A stretch of DNA of 64,000 bases from Streptomyces canus (GTDB lineage Bacteria > Actinomycetota > Actinomycetes > Streptomycetales > Streptomycetaceae). A model generated the notes under the pieces. That model searched no databases. It saw nothing but the letters and a program-made list of their open reading frames with translations, and was not told the origin of the DNA. Made by a program: the position numbers and the translations under genes. Below are positions 25,411-34,057 of this stretch, piece by piece. The stretch spans positions 4,278,001 through 4,342,000 of the forward strand of contig NZ_CP107989.1 of NCBI RefSeq assembly GCF_041435015.1, given 5' to 3'. How positions within the stretch are numbered: the first letter of the stretch is position 1; each line of letters opens with the position of its first letter.

Positions 25411-25856
25411 GTTATTCAAGACAAGACACCTCTTCGGCGGAGAGACTAAAGCTTGATCTCTCCGTGCGTGGAGTTGACATCTGGTCAGATACGGACCTCA
25501 GAGCTGGCGACCCTTGGGAACGGGTTATTAGCAACGCTATGGAGCGAGCCCAAATAGTTCTGGTCTTGATTTCACGCTCATCCATTAAATCCAATTGGGT
25601 CACTGCGGAATGGCACTCTGCTCTAGCCACAAGTAAGCGAGTCATTCCCATACTACTTGAAGGCGCAACATACGCCGTACTCGGATGCGGACGCCGCTCT
25701 TGTCCTTATCTCCCAAGGTCGAGAAGAAGGGCGAGGGCCCGGGGGGGGCAAACCACCGCGATGGACGAAGCTCTCCCCCTACGTGCCTGGCAGGCGCCAC
25801 CCGATCTCGGGTGCGGGGAAGTACAGCGGGCCCCAACGCCGTGGCGGCAAGAGTGA
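25368..25856 (+). pseudogene. Truncated TIR-domain gene
   Basis: From a GTG at 25368 (GGGAGGG just upstream) the frame encodes a good TIR start: SPLVFLSYSRQDTSSAERL, VDIWSDTDLRAGDPWERVI, AQIVLVLISRSSIKSNWVTA and EWHSALATSKRVIPILLEG. At about residue 100 the sequence turns into Arg/Gly-rich nonsense and GC jumps, so the rest of the gene has been replaced near base 25670. The Glu of the NADase site (TAEW) is kept. This was probably a TIR effector gene before deletion; a 100-residue TIR alone might still fold. Confidence 0.7.
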
Positions 25857-25880
25857 GACCGCCCCCGCGACGACCGGGAG

Positions 25881-26102
25881 ATGTCGTCGGCCTCGCTGCT
25901 GGCCCGCCGCCCCTACGACCTCCGGCACGCCGGCGTCTCGTTCTGGCTCAGCTCCGGGGTGGACGCCATGGAGTGCGCCCGCCGCGCCGGACACAGCATC
26001 GCGGTACTGCACAAGGTGTACGCCAAGGTGCTTGACCAGACGCGAGAGCGTGCGAACAGCCGGATCGACGCAGCACTTCGGGAGTGGAACGAGCCCGAGT
26101 GA
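25881..26102 (+). pseudogene. C-terminal stub of a tyrosine integrase
   Basis: The 73 codons read LLARRPYDLRHAGVSFWLSS, then CARRAGHSIAVLHKVYAKVL. They match the last quarter of the intact integrase at 48875 (ALAKRPYDLRHAAVSTWLSS, KRAGHSVAVLFRVYAKFL). The box-II Arg, the GHS His and the nucleophile Tyr are all present, but the N-terminal arm-binding and core-binding domains are gone. Its place 174 bases from the middle att site mirrors the live int next to its own att, marking it as the relic integrase of the older element. Confidence 0.88.
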
Positions 26103-26222
26103 TGATGTTCACCCCCGGGGGACACCTGGGGGACACGCACTGATCAACAGTGGGATATGAGCGGTACGAGGTGAGACACGTCCACGTCCCGTCCACAGCG
26201 AATCGAACGGTGCAGGCAACGC

Positions 26223-26269
26223 AGAGACCCCCTCTCACCAGGTGATTAACCTGGTGAGAGGGGGTCTCT
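26223..26269 (-). terminator. Perfect 21-bp hairpin beside the middle att site
   Basis: AGAGACCCCCTCTCACCAGG-T pairs fully with its inverse around GATTA. It replaces the native terminator copy at this junction and shares its outer arm with it. Confidence 0.8.
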
Positions 26270-26333
26270 CTCAGCGTGGCGGCGCCAGGATTCGAACCTG
26301 GGAAGGCTAAGCCGGCAGATTTACAGTCTGCTC
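26258..26333. repeat. Middle attachment site (right end of old element, left end of new element)
   Basis: Bases 26258-26326 repeat the left att site, and 26276-26333 repeat the tRNA-Tyr end at 50394-50451; each match has one mismatch (GGCTAAGCC for GGCTGAGCC). It has only the tRNA 3' half. Confidence 0.9.
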
Positions 26334-26786
26334 AAGATCACTCGCTCGCCCCCCTTCCGACCAGCAGGGATGTGCGTCCAGCATTCAAAACGCTGACTTC
26401 TCGTCCACGTCTCGTCCAGAGCCGGCGACCGCCCTAGCTCTGCCTGCGGTCCGAGGAGGAGCATGGAAGGCATGCGACCAAAGAGGCCTGCCATGAAAAC
26501 CGGCTCCTCGGACTCGGATTACGAACCGTGGCTGTACTCTCACACGCCCTCCCAGGCTGAGGGCGAGCGGGACGATCCTGCCGAACGGGCGGCCATGCAT
26601 CCAGGACAAGGGCGGACGTGCCCGGAGTCCGCCCTGATTGAGACCAAGCGCTGTCGACCGCGTCCGCGGCGCCCTGTTGTCTGACTGCCGCTCAGTCCTG
26701 GTCACGAACCGAATCCAGTCCTGAAGAACGCCTGCCACCAGGAGCAGTCAGGAGTTACACTGCCGCCCTGAAAATCGGGGGGCACA
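26334..26786. other. Left arm of the AICE, no confident gene
   Basis: A 73-codon plus-strand frame at 26463-26684 (MEGMRPKRPAMKTGSSDSDY...) has GAGGAG just before its ATG but no recognisable features. Otherwise nothing is seen. Confidence 0.35.
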
Positions 26787-27725
26787 GTGCCAGAAAATGA
26801 ACCACGAGAGAGCGTCACTGATCAGATTCGGCGCAAACGCGATCGGGATCAGGATCGCGCAATCGAAGAGGTGCTCGCATCCGAACGTGCACGCCTTAGG
26901 CGGCGGGAATCGGAACAGCGCTCCAAGGAGCCATCGGCATCCAGGTTTCCGGGGCTCCTGATCGCAGCCGTGGTAACCGGCCTGTTGGCGGGAGTGGCGC
27001 CCTTGTTCGGCGGCGACCAAAAGGCGCCCTCGCTCTCGTCGGGCACGATCCACACTTTCGAAATTATCGGGCTCATCATCCTGTTGCTCATTGTGGCAGC
27101 TGCGATCCCCTGGTTCATCACCCGCCGCACATACATGCAGAATCGGAACGTCACTTTTGCGCAGCGCCTTGCGGAAGAGCGGGAACTCCACGCGCAGGCA
27201 ATGGAGAAGCTGAAACAGGCCAGCGAGCTCGCTACGCTCATGCAGCTGAACCAAGACCAGATCGACACCTACCACCGCATCGTCACCGACCAGGCCGACA
27301 AATCTTTCAAGTCGTCCCGCATCGCGATGGGCGTCGGCATGATCCTCTTGGTCGGTGCTGCCGTCGCAGGCGCATGGGTGCCGTTCGAGCAGGTTCGCTG
27401 GTTCATCGGTGCGATCGCGACGCTCAGCACCCTTCTGTCGGGCTACCTCAACCGGACCTACTTGACCCTGTACAAGGAATCGATCGGCCAGTTGAACCGG
27501 TATTTCGACCAACCAGTATTGAACGGCTACCACCTTGCCGCTGAACGCATCGCCGGAAAGCTCGGGGAACAGCACCAGGACGAGGTGCGGAAGCAGATCA
27601 TCAGCGAAATCCTCGCCAGCGGTCCCCATCGCGTGGGCGCCGTGGAAGCACCGAAGGAAACCAAGCCAAAGAAGCGGACGCCGAAGAAACAGACCAGCTC
27701 CCTGAACGGCACCCCGCAGACGTAG
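26787..27725 (+). CDS. Membrane protein with TRADD-N-associated transmembrane domain
   Basis: The 312-residue protein has a charged N-terminal helix (about 10-48), membrane helices at 54-74 and 91-112, a coiled-coil stretch at 120-152 and a C-terminal domain. That domain (152-255) contains two further helices (178-200, 204-221) with LNQDQIDTYHRIVTDQAD before and LNRYFDQPVLNGYHLAAERI after. This second part matches my memory of the TRADD-N-associated 2-TM domain, described in predicted bacterial conflict systems. The GTG at 26787 has GGGGGG before it. It is the first cargo gene of the AICE; a membrane-acting immunity role is inference. Confidence 0.65.
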   Translation: MPENEPRESVTDQIRRKRDRDQDRAIEEVLASERARLRRRESEQRSKEPSASRFPGLLIAAVVTGLLAGVAPLFGGDQKAPSLSSGTIHTFEIIGLIILLLIVAAAIPWFITRRTYMQNRNVTFAQRLAEERELHAQAMEKLKQASELATLMQLNQDQIDTYHRIVTDQADKSFKSSRIAMGVGMILLVGAAVAGAWVPFEQVRWFIGAIATLSTLLSGYLNRTYLTLYKESIGQLNRYFDQPVLNGYHLAAERIAGKLGEQHQDEVRKQIISEILASGPHRVGAVEAPKETKPKKRTPKKQTSSLNGTPQT

Positions 27726-27990
27726 TTGGTCACCATTTCATCGAAGGAGGTGGCTCCGACGTTCGGGGAGCCGGCCCCGGGGGTGCCGCCGTCGGCCCTC
27801 CGTCGCCGGGTGCCGTACGGTCTCCTCTTCACCGCCTGCTCCCGCTGGCGCCGCGACAGACTCACGACCACTCGCGCCGCGTACTCAGTGACAGAGGCCT
27901 GTAAGCCCTTGGCCGTGCCGCCCCCTTCCCTCGCAGGGGTCGAGTTCGCGACGGTGGCGGCGCGATCCTCATCCGTGGAAGTGTGACGCG

Positions 27991-28248
27991 ATGACGACGA
28001 GCGACTACGACCGCATCCGACTCGGCATCGAGGCGATGACCGCCTATGTGTCCGGCAATGACCTGATGATCAAGTACATGGCGGACCGCCGCACCACAGA
28101 CGGGAATCTGGACCAGGTTGCCGACGGTTCGACGGCTCTGTGCGCGCTGCTGCTTAAACAGTTGGCCCACATGACTGGTAAGTCCGAGCCGCAGATCCTC
28201 CAGGAGCTCGCCCGCGGCCTCAACCGCACGGAGCAGCGCGGCCAGTGA
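27991..28248 (+). CDS. Small hypothetical protein
   Basis: The 85-residue, all-helical-looking product reads MTTSDYDRIRLGIEAMTAYV and ends ELARGLNRTEQRGQ. GGAAG precedes the ATG. Codon use is normal for Streptomyces. The family is not recognised; it lies in AICE cargo between two membrane-protein genes. Confidence 0.55.
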   Translation: MTTSDYDRIRLGIEAMTAYVSGNDLMIKYMADRRTTDGNLDQVADGSTALCALLLKQLAHMTGKSEPQILQELARGLNRTEQRGQ

Positions 28249-28788
28249 CTGTACTTTTTGTACGTTTTTTACAACCTGTTGCCCGCATGTCGAATGGAAA
28301 TTTGCATCAAGGTGCACCACCTCCATGCCCGTCTCGCCAGGCCGGTTAGACCACCTTGACCTCGATGCGCCCGCGGAACGCGCCTCTTTCACGCCTCCAC
28401 GCCTGACGGAACGTCAACCCCCGTTTGACCAGGGAGGATTGATCATTTTCCACAATCGAACGGGTTAGTGGTGACCATCCCCACAAACGTCCGGTTCCGT
28501 TGGGACTTTTGGGGTGGCGTGCGTCACGATCTCTTCCACGACAAGCCCCCGTCACCGGCGGCGGGGCCATCTGAGCGGACGCCGAGTCCTGCCGCTGCCC
28601 GGATGCTCTGTCGACAGGAGTGGATCGGCAGGAGTGGAGGACCCAGGCACGACGGGTCGCCGGGACGGTCACGCCATGACCGGGCCGAGCAGCCCTTGGG
28701 GTGAAGCCGCGTCAGCGGCCGGGCAACTTTGTCAGCCCGAATCCGACAGGTCATCCTTCACAGGCGGCTGACGAAGGCAGAGCGAGCC
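28249..28788. other. Cargo gap without a clear gene
   Basis: The left third is AT-rich (TTTTTGTACGTTTTTTAC near 28253) and could hold a promoter or terminator. Frames to the right are Pro/Arg-rich shadows. Nothing else is supported. Confidence 0.5.
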
Positions 28789-29028
28789 ATGACGGCAACG
28801 CAGAACAACCCGCAACTCTCGGGGTCCGGGGACGAGCCCCCGAGGAACAGGAAGACTGAAGCCGTGATCACGATACTGGTCGCGATCATCGGCGGATGCT
28901 TCGCGGGCATCCTCCGTCGAACGATGGAGGGGGTCTCGTACTACGAGGCCATCAGCACAGGGGCTCTAGCTGCACTCGGGCTGGGCAGCTTCATCTTCGT
29001 GGCCTTGACCTACGTCAACAGGTCTTGA
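28789..29028 (+). CDS. Small two-helix membrane protein
   Basis: The 79-residue protein has a polar N-terminus (1-25) and two predicted membrane helices at about 26-44 (AVITILVAIIGGCFAGIL) and 54-76 (AISTGALAALGLGSFIFVALTYV). The ATG at 28789 follows a GGCAGAG stretch and is preferred to the longer frame start. No family is recognised. Small two-helix proteins are common in phage-defence and transfer cargo, but no role can be assigned. Confidence 0.55.
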   Translation: MTATQNNPQLSGSGDEPPRNRKTEAVITILVAIIGGCFAGILRRTMEGVSYYEAISTGALAALGLGSFIFVALTYVNRS

Positions 29029-29339
29029 CCGAGAGTACGTCGGCGGTCGGCTAACCTCCACCACCCACCGGAGGCGCCAACGGGAAGGTCTGAGCTTCAC
29101 GGTGATCCCGTAGGAGACGCGGACAAGGCGGGAGGCGTCCTGGCATCCAGACCAGGACCCCTCTCTTTGTGATCCAAGACCGGTGCGCTCCATGCACTGC
29201 CCGCCCGGACCGTAGGCCGGCTACTCGCGCACGCTCTTGTGGTGGCCGATATCGGGGCGTACCTTCACAGAGCCGCCTTATCGGGGCGGTGGCGCCATCC
29301 GTCGGGGATTGCGCCTGCTACGTCCGATCGGCGGACACC
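29029..29339. other. Cargo gap
   Basis: No gene, repeat or clear hairpin is seen in these 311 bases; the ribosome site of the next gene is weak. Confidence 0.5.
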
Positions 29340-29855
29340 ATGCCTCTCAGTAAGCTTGCGCGCGATTTCGCCCGCGAGATCAACAATCACGACTGGTCCG
29401 ACGCGCCCTACCGGCGCGACCGCGCGGGCCACAGCCGCACCGGCGACACCAATCGGGGGGACCGCGTCCTCACCGAGAAGGAAACGAACGCCGTCCGCAC
29501 CAACGCGATGTGGGTGGCCGCGCAGGTCCTCGGCTACTACGACCCCAACTTCAGCGTCTACGAGTTCGCCGAGGCGTGCGGCGTCGACACCCTTACGCGC
29601 AGGGGCGACAGGGACGGCACCATCCTGGCCGGCGTACGACACGACGGGTACGGCCGCTACATGCGCCCCGGCACGTGGGAAGTCGACCCCGAGTTCATTA
29701 CCACGGATGCGAGCGACTTCTACCACGCCAACACCGACTGCGACTGGTTCCAGCGCGGTTACCGCGGCGGGAAGTTGCTGACTTTCCCGGTTGACGGCGG
29801 GGTGCCCGCGAGGTGGCAGCCGTGCGCCCACTGCATCGCAGAGGACCCAGCCTGA
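29340..29855 (+). CDS. Hypothetical protein with C-terminal Cys cluster
   Basis: The 171-residue protein has good Streptomyces codon use. The C-terminus shows FYHANTDCDWFQRGY and, after 17 residues, WQPCAHCIAEDP: one Cys, then CxxC, resembling the Cys layout of Ada-type zinc modules. The N-terminal 100 residues are polar and helical. The ATG at 29340 is the first in a well-biased frame. Function unknown; a nucleic-acid-binding role is only a guess from the Cys pattern. Confidence 0.5.
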   Translation: MPLSKLARDFAREINNHDWSDAPYRRDRAGHSRTGDTNRGDRVLTEKETNAVRTNAMWVAAQVLGYYDPNFSVYEFAEACGVDTLTRRGDRDGTILAGVRHDGYGRYMRPGTWEVDPEFITTDASDFYHANTDCDWFQRGYRGGKLLTFPVDGGVPARWQPCAHCIAEDPA

Positions 29856-30159
29856 CGTCAGTAGGCCCCTCCGCGCCTGCTGATCACGGGGCCGCCCCGC
29901 CCCCCTTCCCGAGGGCAGGGCGGCTTCGGACTTCCTGGCGTGCAGTTGCCAGGTCGAGACCACGTTAGGCAACTACGGCTGAGCGAAATGGCCAACTGCG
30001 GTCATGCGCGGCTAATGGGGCGATGAGGGGGTAGCGCGCACAACTGCGTCGACCCCACGGAAACTTTACTCAGTCGCACGTCACCCTCACCGACGAGACC
30101 GACGGCACCCTGTTGACGAGCTGGCCGGAAGGGCCGCAGCCGCCTCCCATGCTGACCGC

Positions 30160-30306
30160 ATGAGCAACGAGCACAGCGACATCGACGCGACCGCCAAGCC
30201 GGGCGAGAGCGAGACCGACGAGCAGGCCGTCGGCAACGAGCCCATCGCGCCGATCACCTCCGACTGGGCTCCCGAGGTCGGCGAGTACCGGATGGCCACC
30301 GCCTGA
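30160..30306 (+). CDS. Small acidic peptide, uncertain
   Basis: A 48-codon frame, MSNEHSDIDATAKPGESETD then ...DWAPEVGEYRMATA, with strong third-position GC bias. No ribosome site is obvious. It lies alone in a 700-base gap of the cargo. It could be a real small protein or chance. Confidence 0.35.
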   Translation: MSNEHSDIDATAKPGESETDEQAVGNEPIAPITSDWAPEVGEYRMATA

Positions 30307-30566
30307 CGTCCGCTAGTCGGCGGCCGCTGACTCGGCGTGCCATGCGGCCCGCGGGGCCGGAAGCGGGGGACCACCATGCGCGGCTGCGGGGCCCGTGTGC
30401 TTACTCAGGGCGTCATTACAGCAACAGGGGGCGGAGGGCTGCCCGCGTCGTGAGGGGCCAGTGGTTGAGCCACCCTTAGGGCGGTCTCGGCGCTTCAGAC
30501 ACCGTGACATAGCCCAATTGGACTACCCAAGCAGGCGACTACCTTCGCAAGGGAACACCATGAGGC

Positions 30567-31064
30567 ATGACGACTGCTGAGGAAAAGTCCAGAGCAGAGA
30601 AAGAATCAGGAATTGCCCTAATGGCATACGAGGCGGCTCTGCGCGGATTGCAAATCCAGGACGCCACTGTCACAAATCAGCGACTTCGGGCAAGCAATTT
30701 GCTCTCAGTCTCTGCGCTCGGGACGTCTTTTGCGGCTGCCGCGAGCAGATTTCAGGTTGCAAACTTGGCTACTCCTGGCAAGGTGCTTGCAGGGTTGGCT
30801 ATCGCGGTCATGGTTATAATCGGCATCTTGTGTTTGTCAATCCTCAAACCTTCTGACTGGGATGTCGGCCCATCGATCAGGGCCATTCTTGATCCCCCGC
30901 CAGGGAGTCTCAACCACGTGAGGGCCGACATGGCCAGGAAACTAGATGCTGCTTACCAAGGAAATAAGGTGAAGATTGAGAAATTCGCCTTTCTTTACGA
31001 AGTGAGCGTCATGTTGCTTGTTATCCAGATTGGACTTCTGGTGGCGCTCGCGATTTTTCGATGA
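30567..31064 (+). CDS. Three-helix membrane protein in low-GC cargo
   Basis: The 165-residue protein has a polar helical N-terminus (1-45), a pair of hydrophobic segments at about 47-60 and 72-92 (VLAGLAIAVMVIIGILCLSIL), a 45-residue cytoplasmic stretch and a last helix at 145-164 (EVSVMLLVIQIGLLVALAIF). Codon use is AT-richer than the core genome, a sign of transfer. The layout recalls SLATT-like sensor or effector proteins. The next gene starts ten bases after its stop and is also membrane-bound. Role unknown. Confidence 0.6.
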   Translation: MTTAEEKSRAEKESGIALMAYEAALRGLQIQDATVTNQRLRASNLLSVSALGTSFAAAASRFQVANLATPGKVLAGLAIAVMVIIGILCLSILKPSDWDVGPSIRAILDPPPGSLNHVRADMARKLDAAYQGNKVKIEKFAFLYEVSVMLLVIQIGLLVALAIFR

Positions 31065-31073
31065 GGAGGCGGT

Positions 31074-31358
31074 ATGCCGAAATTCTGGTTTTGGCGTAGG
31101 AAGCGTCCAAAGAAAGCTGGAGTTGAGACAGTAAGGCACCGCTACGAGCCGTCCGAGGGCGGGTACGCGTTCGCCATCGCCTGCATGTTGGTAGCGGGCA
31201 GTGTCCTGTCCAGTCGTCGAGTCAGAGAGGAACTTAAAAGGTCTGGCCAGGAATTCGTGAAGGCAGGATTTGCAGTAGCTCTTAGGCTTCGGAGGGGTGT
31301 CCAGTCTGCTCGAATTTCGGAAGGGCGGCACGAAGCTCGGAGCCGGGAATCAGCCTGA
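31074..31358 (+). CDS. Small basic protein with one membrane helix
   Basis: The 94-residue protein begins MPKFWFWRRKRPKKAG, has one likely helix at about 30-46 (YAFAIACMLVAGSVL) and a basic C-terminus. A perfect ribosome site (GAGGAGG, four bases before ATG) overlaps the end of the upstream membrane-protein gene, so the two form an operon. No family recognised. Confidence 0.6.
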   Translation: MPKFWFWRRKRPKKAGVETVRHRYEPSEGGYAFAIACMLVAGSVLSSRRVREELKRSGQEFVKAGFAVALRLRRGVQSARISEGRHEARSRESA

Positions 31359-31418
31359 AGGACGCCCTGAGGCTGCGCCGGTTCAAGCGATGTGCCAACT
31401 GAGCGGGGTCAGCAACAA

Positions 31419-32870
31419 TCATTCGCCGATCTCATCCTGCATTCCGGGAAGCTGATCGTTCTCGACCAGGGCGAGTTCCTCTTGGTCAACTCTAAAGGCG
31501 TCTGCCAGTCTGGGCAGCTCGGCGGAACTAATTGGCCACAACAATGGGAGTGCGGCGAGCAGCCAGTCCTCAAGGCTGATACGGGCACTTGTGACCGCCC
31601 GTGCATCTCGCTCTATGAAGTCGCAATGGATCTCTTGGCCACTCAGAGTGTTGGAGGTTGCTTTAGTTACGCGAGATGGGACGAGCACGCTGTCCGGAAG
31701 GGATGAGAACGTTTTAGTCTCGAGAACACTCTGCCGGCCCTGCGCTTCTACGGTCAGACTCTCCGAGCCACCCCTAAGCGTAAGCTCGCTTACGTGAATG
31801 TGCTCTGCTCTCTGACGAATGTCTGCCACTGATAGGCCGTGACCTCTGTCTGCCTTGATGTGCTTGAGGTCCGCCGCACTCTGCGCGAAATAAGCGATGT
31901 AGTCGTCGCCATGCAGTGCGAGCGCCTGTCGGGAGACCGACCAGAAGGTAGATCGGTCGCTTGTTGTGGGGATCGGTAGCTGTCCGCTATTCAGCCTAAG
32001 ATTTCGCGACCACAACCGGTCTAGATTACTCTGAACTAGACTTTGTAGGTTCTCGTGGTATCCGGATACCTGCAACCTGGAAATCTGGTCCACTGTTACT
32101 GAAGCCCCGAGAGCGCGCCAGAACTCTGGATCGTTGATGGGTTCGAAGTGCAGCAAGTACTCTAGTGACTCATCACTGATTTCGCCGGAAAGGTCGCGAG
32201 GTCCAGGAAATCCCTCAAGTCTGCCGTGCGAAGATATCCAGACTGCCTGGAGGAACTGCGTCATCTGGCGAGATTTTCCAGGTGCCAAGTGTCGCGAGAA
32301 TGTTTCGACGGCGAGTTCCGTAGGACCAGGTTCGGCTCGCCTGGCAGCATCAAATCCCTGGCTTACGCTTGTGGAAATATTATCCGCTTCAGCCGAGTTG
32401 ATTACTCCTCGGCCTCCGCGCAGCAGAGCGCTAGAGACCAGGTTTGCGATGCTGCGTTCTTGACGATTCTGGGCCAGCCTACCGACCCCGTGAACGTCTG
32501 TTACCAGGGTGTCGAACTCGTAGCTTAGTTCTTGCACAGAAGCTATTGATTCATCGAGGCGATCGTCACCCTCAAGCCCGAAAATAATAGGGTGAAGGTT
32601 GGCGATTTCCTGCACGTCTTCGGCGAAGTATTTTGGATCCCCCGGCAAGCGCAAGAAGACGAAGCGCTTTTGAGTTCTTCCGGACTCCGGCCAGCTAAGC
32701 ACGAAATCTGGCGAGAAAGTGTGATTGAAATATTCAGTGCTTTTGATCTCGATTCGCGGATCCACGTCTAGGAGTTCACGACCCACTAGTTCCTTTGTGC
32801 GTCGGACGCTGGAATTAGGGTCTGGATCGAAAAGCGCTTCACGTAAAGCTGACGCGTAACTCGGTGGCAT
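31419..32870 (-). CDS. Unknown 483-residue protein coupled to a nuclease-like gene
   Basis: I do not recognise the family. The N-terminal 100 residues have IEIKSTEYFNHTFSPDFVLS and QKRFVFLRLPGDPKYFAED, a strand pattern that might itself be a degenerate nuclease fold. The middle is helical (TELAVETFSRHLAPGKSRQM; FWRALGASVTVDQISRLQV). The C-terminus has strand-rich LTLRGGSESLTVEAQGRQSV and the acidic tail LALVENDQLPGMQDEIGE. No membrane helix. GC is clearly lower than in neighbouring genes. Its ATG overlaps the stop of the gene at 32870 (TGATG), so the two are translated together and probably act as a pair. Confidence 0.75.
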   Translation of the reverse strand: MPPSYASALREALFDPDPNSSVRRTKELVGRELLDVDPRIEIKSTEYFNHTFSPDFVLSWPESGRTQKRFVFLRLPGDPKYFAEDVQEIANLHPIIFGLEGDDRLDESIASVQELSYEFDTLVTDVHGVGRLAQNRQERSIANLVSSALLRGGRGVINSAEADNISTSVSQGFDAARRAEPGPTELAVETFSRHLAPGKSRQMTQFLQAVWISSHGRLEGFPGPRDLSGEISDESLEYLLHFEPINDPEFWRALGASVTVDQISRLQVSGYHENLQSLVQSNLDRLWSRNLRLNSGQLPIPTTSDRSTFWSVSRQALALHGDDYIAYFAQSAADLKHIKADRGHGLSVADIRQRAEHIHVSELTLRGGSESLTVEAQGRQSVLETKTFSSLPDSVLVPSRVTKATSNTLSGQEIHCDFIERDARAVTSARISLEDWLLAALPLLWPISSAELPRLADAFRVDQEELALVENDQLPGMQDEIGE

Positions 32871-33466
32871 CAGTATCCTCCCTCCGTTGTCTCTCGATCT
32901 CGGATCCAGCCAAGGTGCTTTTTGCTGATCACTAGCTCCTCCTGGCGTCTGTTCAGGAGGATTAACCAGAGCCTATCAGTTACCGCCTTGCATATTTCTT
33001 CGTCTATTTCCGCAGCTGCTCGTTGTGGCGTGTTAACTCCCAGAGCCTTTTGGTGATGTTTGATTACGGCGGCCCGAACCTCTGGCTCGGTGCAGAGCCG
33101 GGCCCATTTCTTCAGGGAGAAAGGATGCCACGTTATCCACATGAAATTGTCGCAGCGATCGGGCCTGGTATCAAAGGCTCGGTAACACTTCGCAAGATAC
33201 TCGACGTACATAGCCCCCTGATGGCCTATGCTGTCGTAGAACTTGGATTCGACAAGGAATTCCTGACCTTCGAATTCTCCGCCGAGTAGGTGCCCCCCGA
33301 GGTCATATGAAAACTCACTTCCGTCCGCCCATTTAAAAGTCAGTTTGGGTACGGCGACAGGGTGAGGGTTAACCCATCTGGCATTTGCGCGCGTGGTTGA
33401 ATCAAGCCAATACCGAGCGCGTCGGGCGCCCTCTTCGCCCTTGGCGTGCAGCTTCTCTCCCGACAT
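32870..33466 (-). CDS. PD-(D/E)xK-like nuclease domain protein
   Basis: The 198-residue protein starts with a helix containing Glu (KGEEGARRARYWLDST). It then shows a restriction-endonuclease-like core: D55 in SYDLGGHLLGGEFEGQEFLV, then E73 and K75 in VESKFYD, giving D-x17-E-x-K, with the helix AMYVEYLAKCYRAF behind it. The remainder is helical and basic, ending in WIRDRETTEGGY. Low GC marks it as transferred cargo. It is the first gene of a two-gene operon with the unknown protein at 31419. DNA cleavage is inferred from the motif; a search or mutation of E73/K75 would test it. Confidence 0.65.
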   Translation of the reverse strand: MSGEKLHAKGEEGARRARYWLDSTTRANARWVNPHPVAVPKLTFKWADGSEFSYDLGGHLLGGEFEGQEFLVESKFYDSIGHQGAMYVEYLAKCYRAFDTRPDRCDNFMWITWHPFSLKKWARLCTEPEVRAAVIKHHQKALGVNTPQRAAAEIDEEICKAVTDRLWLILLNRRQEELVISKKHLGWIRDRETTEGGY

Positions 33467-33664
33467 GGAAGCAGGTTACAGATCACCATGCATTGTGAAC
33501 AGAGGGTGAGCATTCGCGAAGGACGGGCACCGCATGGGTCTGACCACCTTCCTTTGCCGGTGACGTGACGTCCTTGCCTACTCCAACCCATTATCCTGCC
33601 CATCTCCCATTCCTCGCATGCCACTACGAACAACAGCGCACCCATCCCGGGTGCCGGCAGACTC
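33467..33664. other. Gap upstream of the nuclease-like gene
   Basis: These 198 bases hold the promoter region of the low-GC pair; no gene seen. Confidence 0.5.
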
Positions 33665-34000
33665 CTAGTCGAGAATGCCCACCGCGGTGTCCGGCCGGCA
33701 CTGCGGGCACGCCGTCACCCCTTCGGCGAGCGCGCGCAACGCCTGGTCCCGCTCGACACCCTTCGACCGCGAGCCCGCATTCCAGCAGTCACCGACGTGC
33801 ACGTACACGGCGTTGTGCCGGGACAGGCCGCGCTCGATCAGCCAGTCCGGCGCCGGCGGCCGCGCCGCGATGCCCCGCTCCCGTTCGGCCTCACGCTTCT
33901 CCTCGTCCGCGATCCACCGGCGGGTCCGCTCCAGGTCCCGTACCTGCACGCGTTCCAGGAAGCGGAGCAGCGCGATTCTCGTAGGACCAGGATCGTTCAC
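33665..34000 (-). CDS. DUF6233-like protein
   Basis: The 111-residue protein is of a kind very common in Streptomyces: helical N-terminus, the segment RPPAPDWLIERGLSRHNAVY then VHVGDCWNAGSR, and the end GVTACPQCRPDTAVGILD with a CxxC pair. From memory this is the DUF6233 family, function unknown. GTG at 34000 is chosen because the family-like sequence starts there. It points away from the gene at 34058, with 57 bases between. Confidence 0.75.
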   Translation of the reverse strand: MNDPGPTRIALLRFLERVQVRDLERTRRWIADEEKREAERERGIAARPPAPDWLIERGLSRHNAVYVHVGDCWNAGSRSKGVERDQALRALAEGVTACPQCRPDTAVGILD

Positions 34001-34057
34001 GTGTTCGATTCTAGAAGGTAGCGTGGCCCGCGCATCCCGAGGGGCACAGGAGACAGC

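Larger units (their letters stand above)
20551..26257. mobile_element. Degenerate integrative element (older integration at tRNA-Tyr)
   Basis: The segment lies between two copies of the tRNA-Tyr 3' end. It has an integrase C-terminal stub next to its right att site, where an intact element of this type keeps int. No transfer or replication genes remain. It holds an IS, a TIR-NB-ARC-TPR gene and a truncated TIR gene. Confidence 0.75.
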
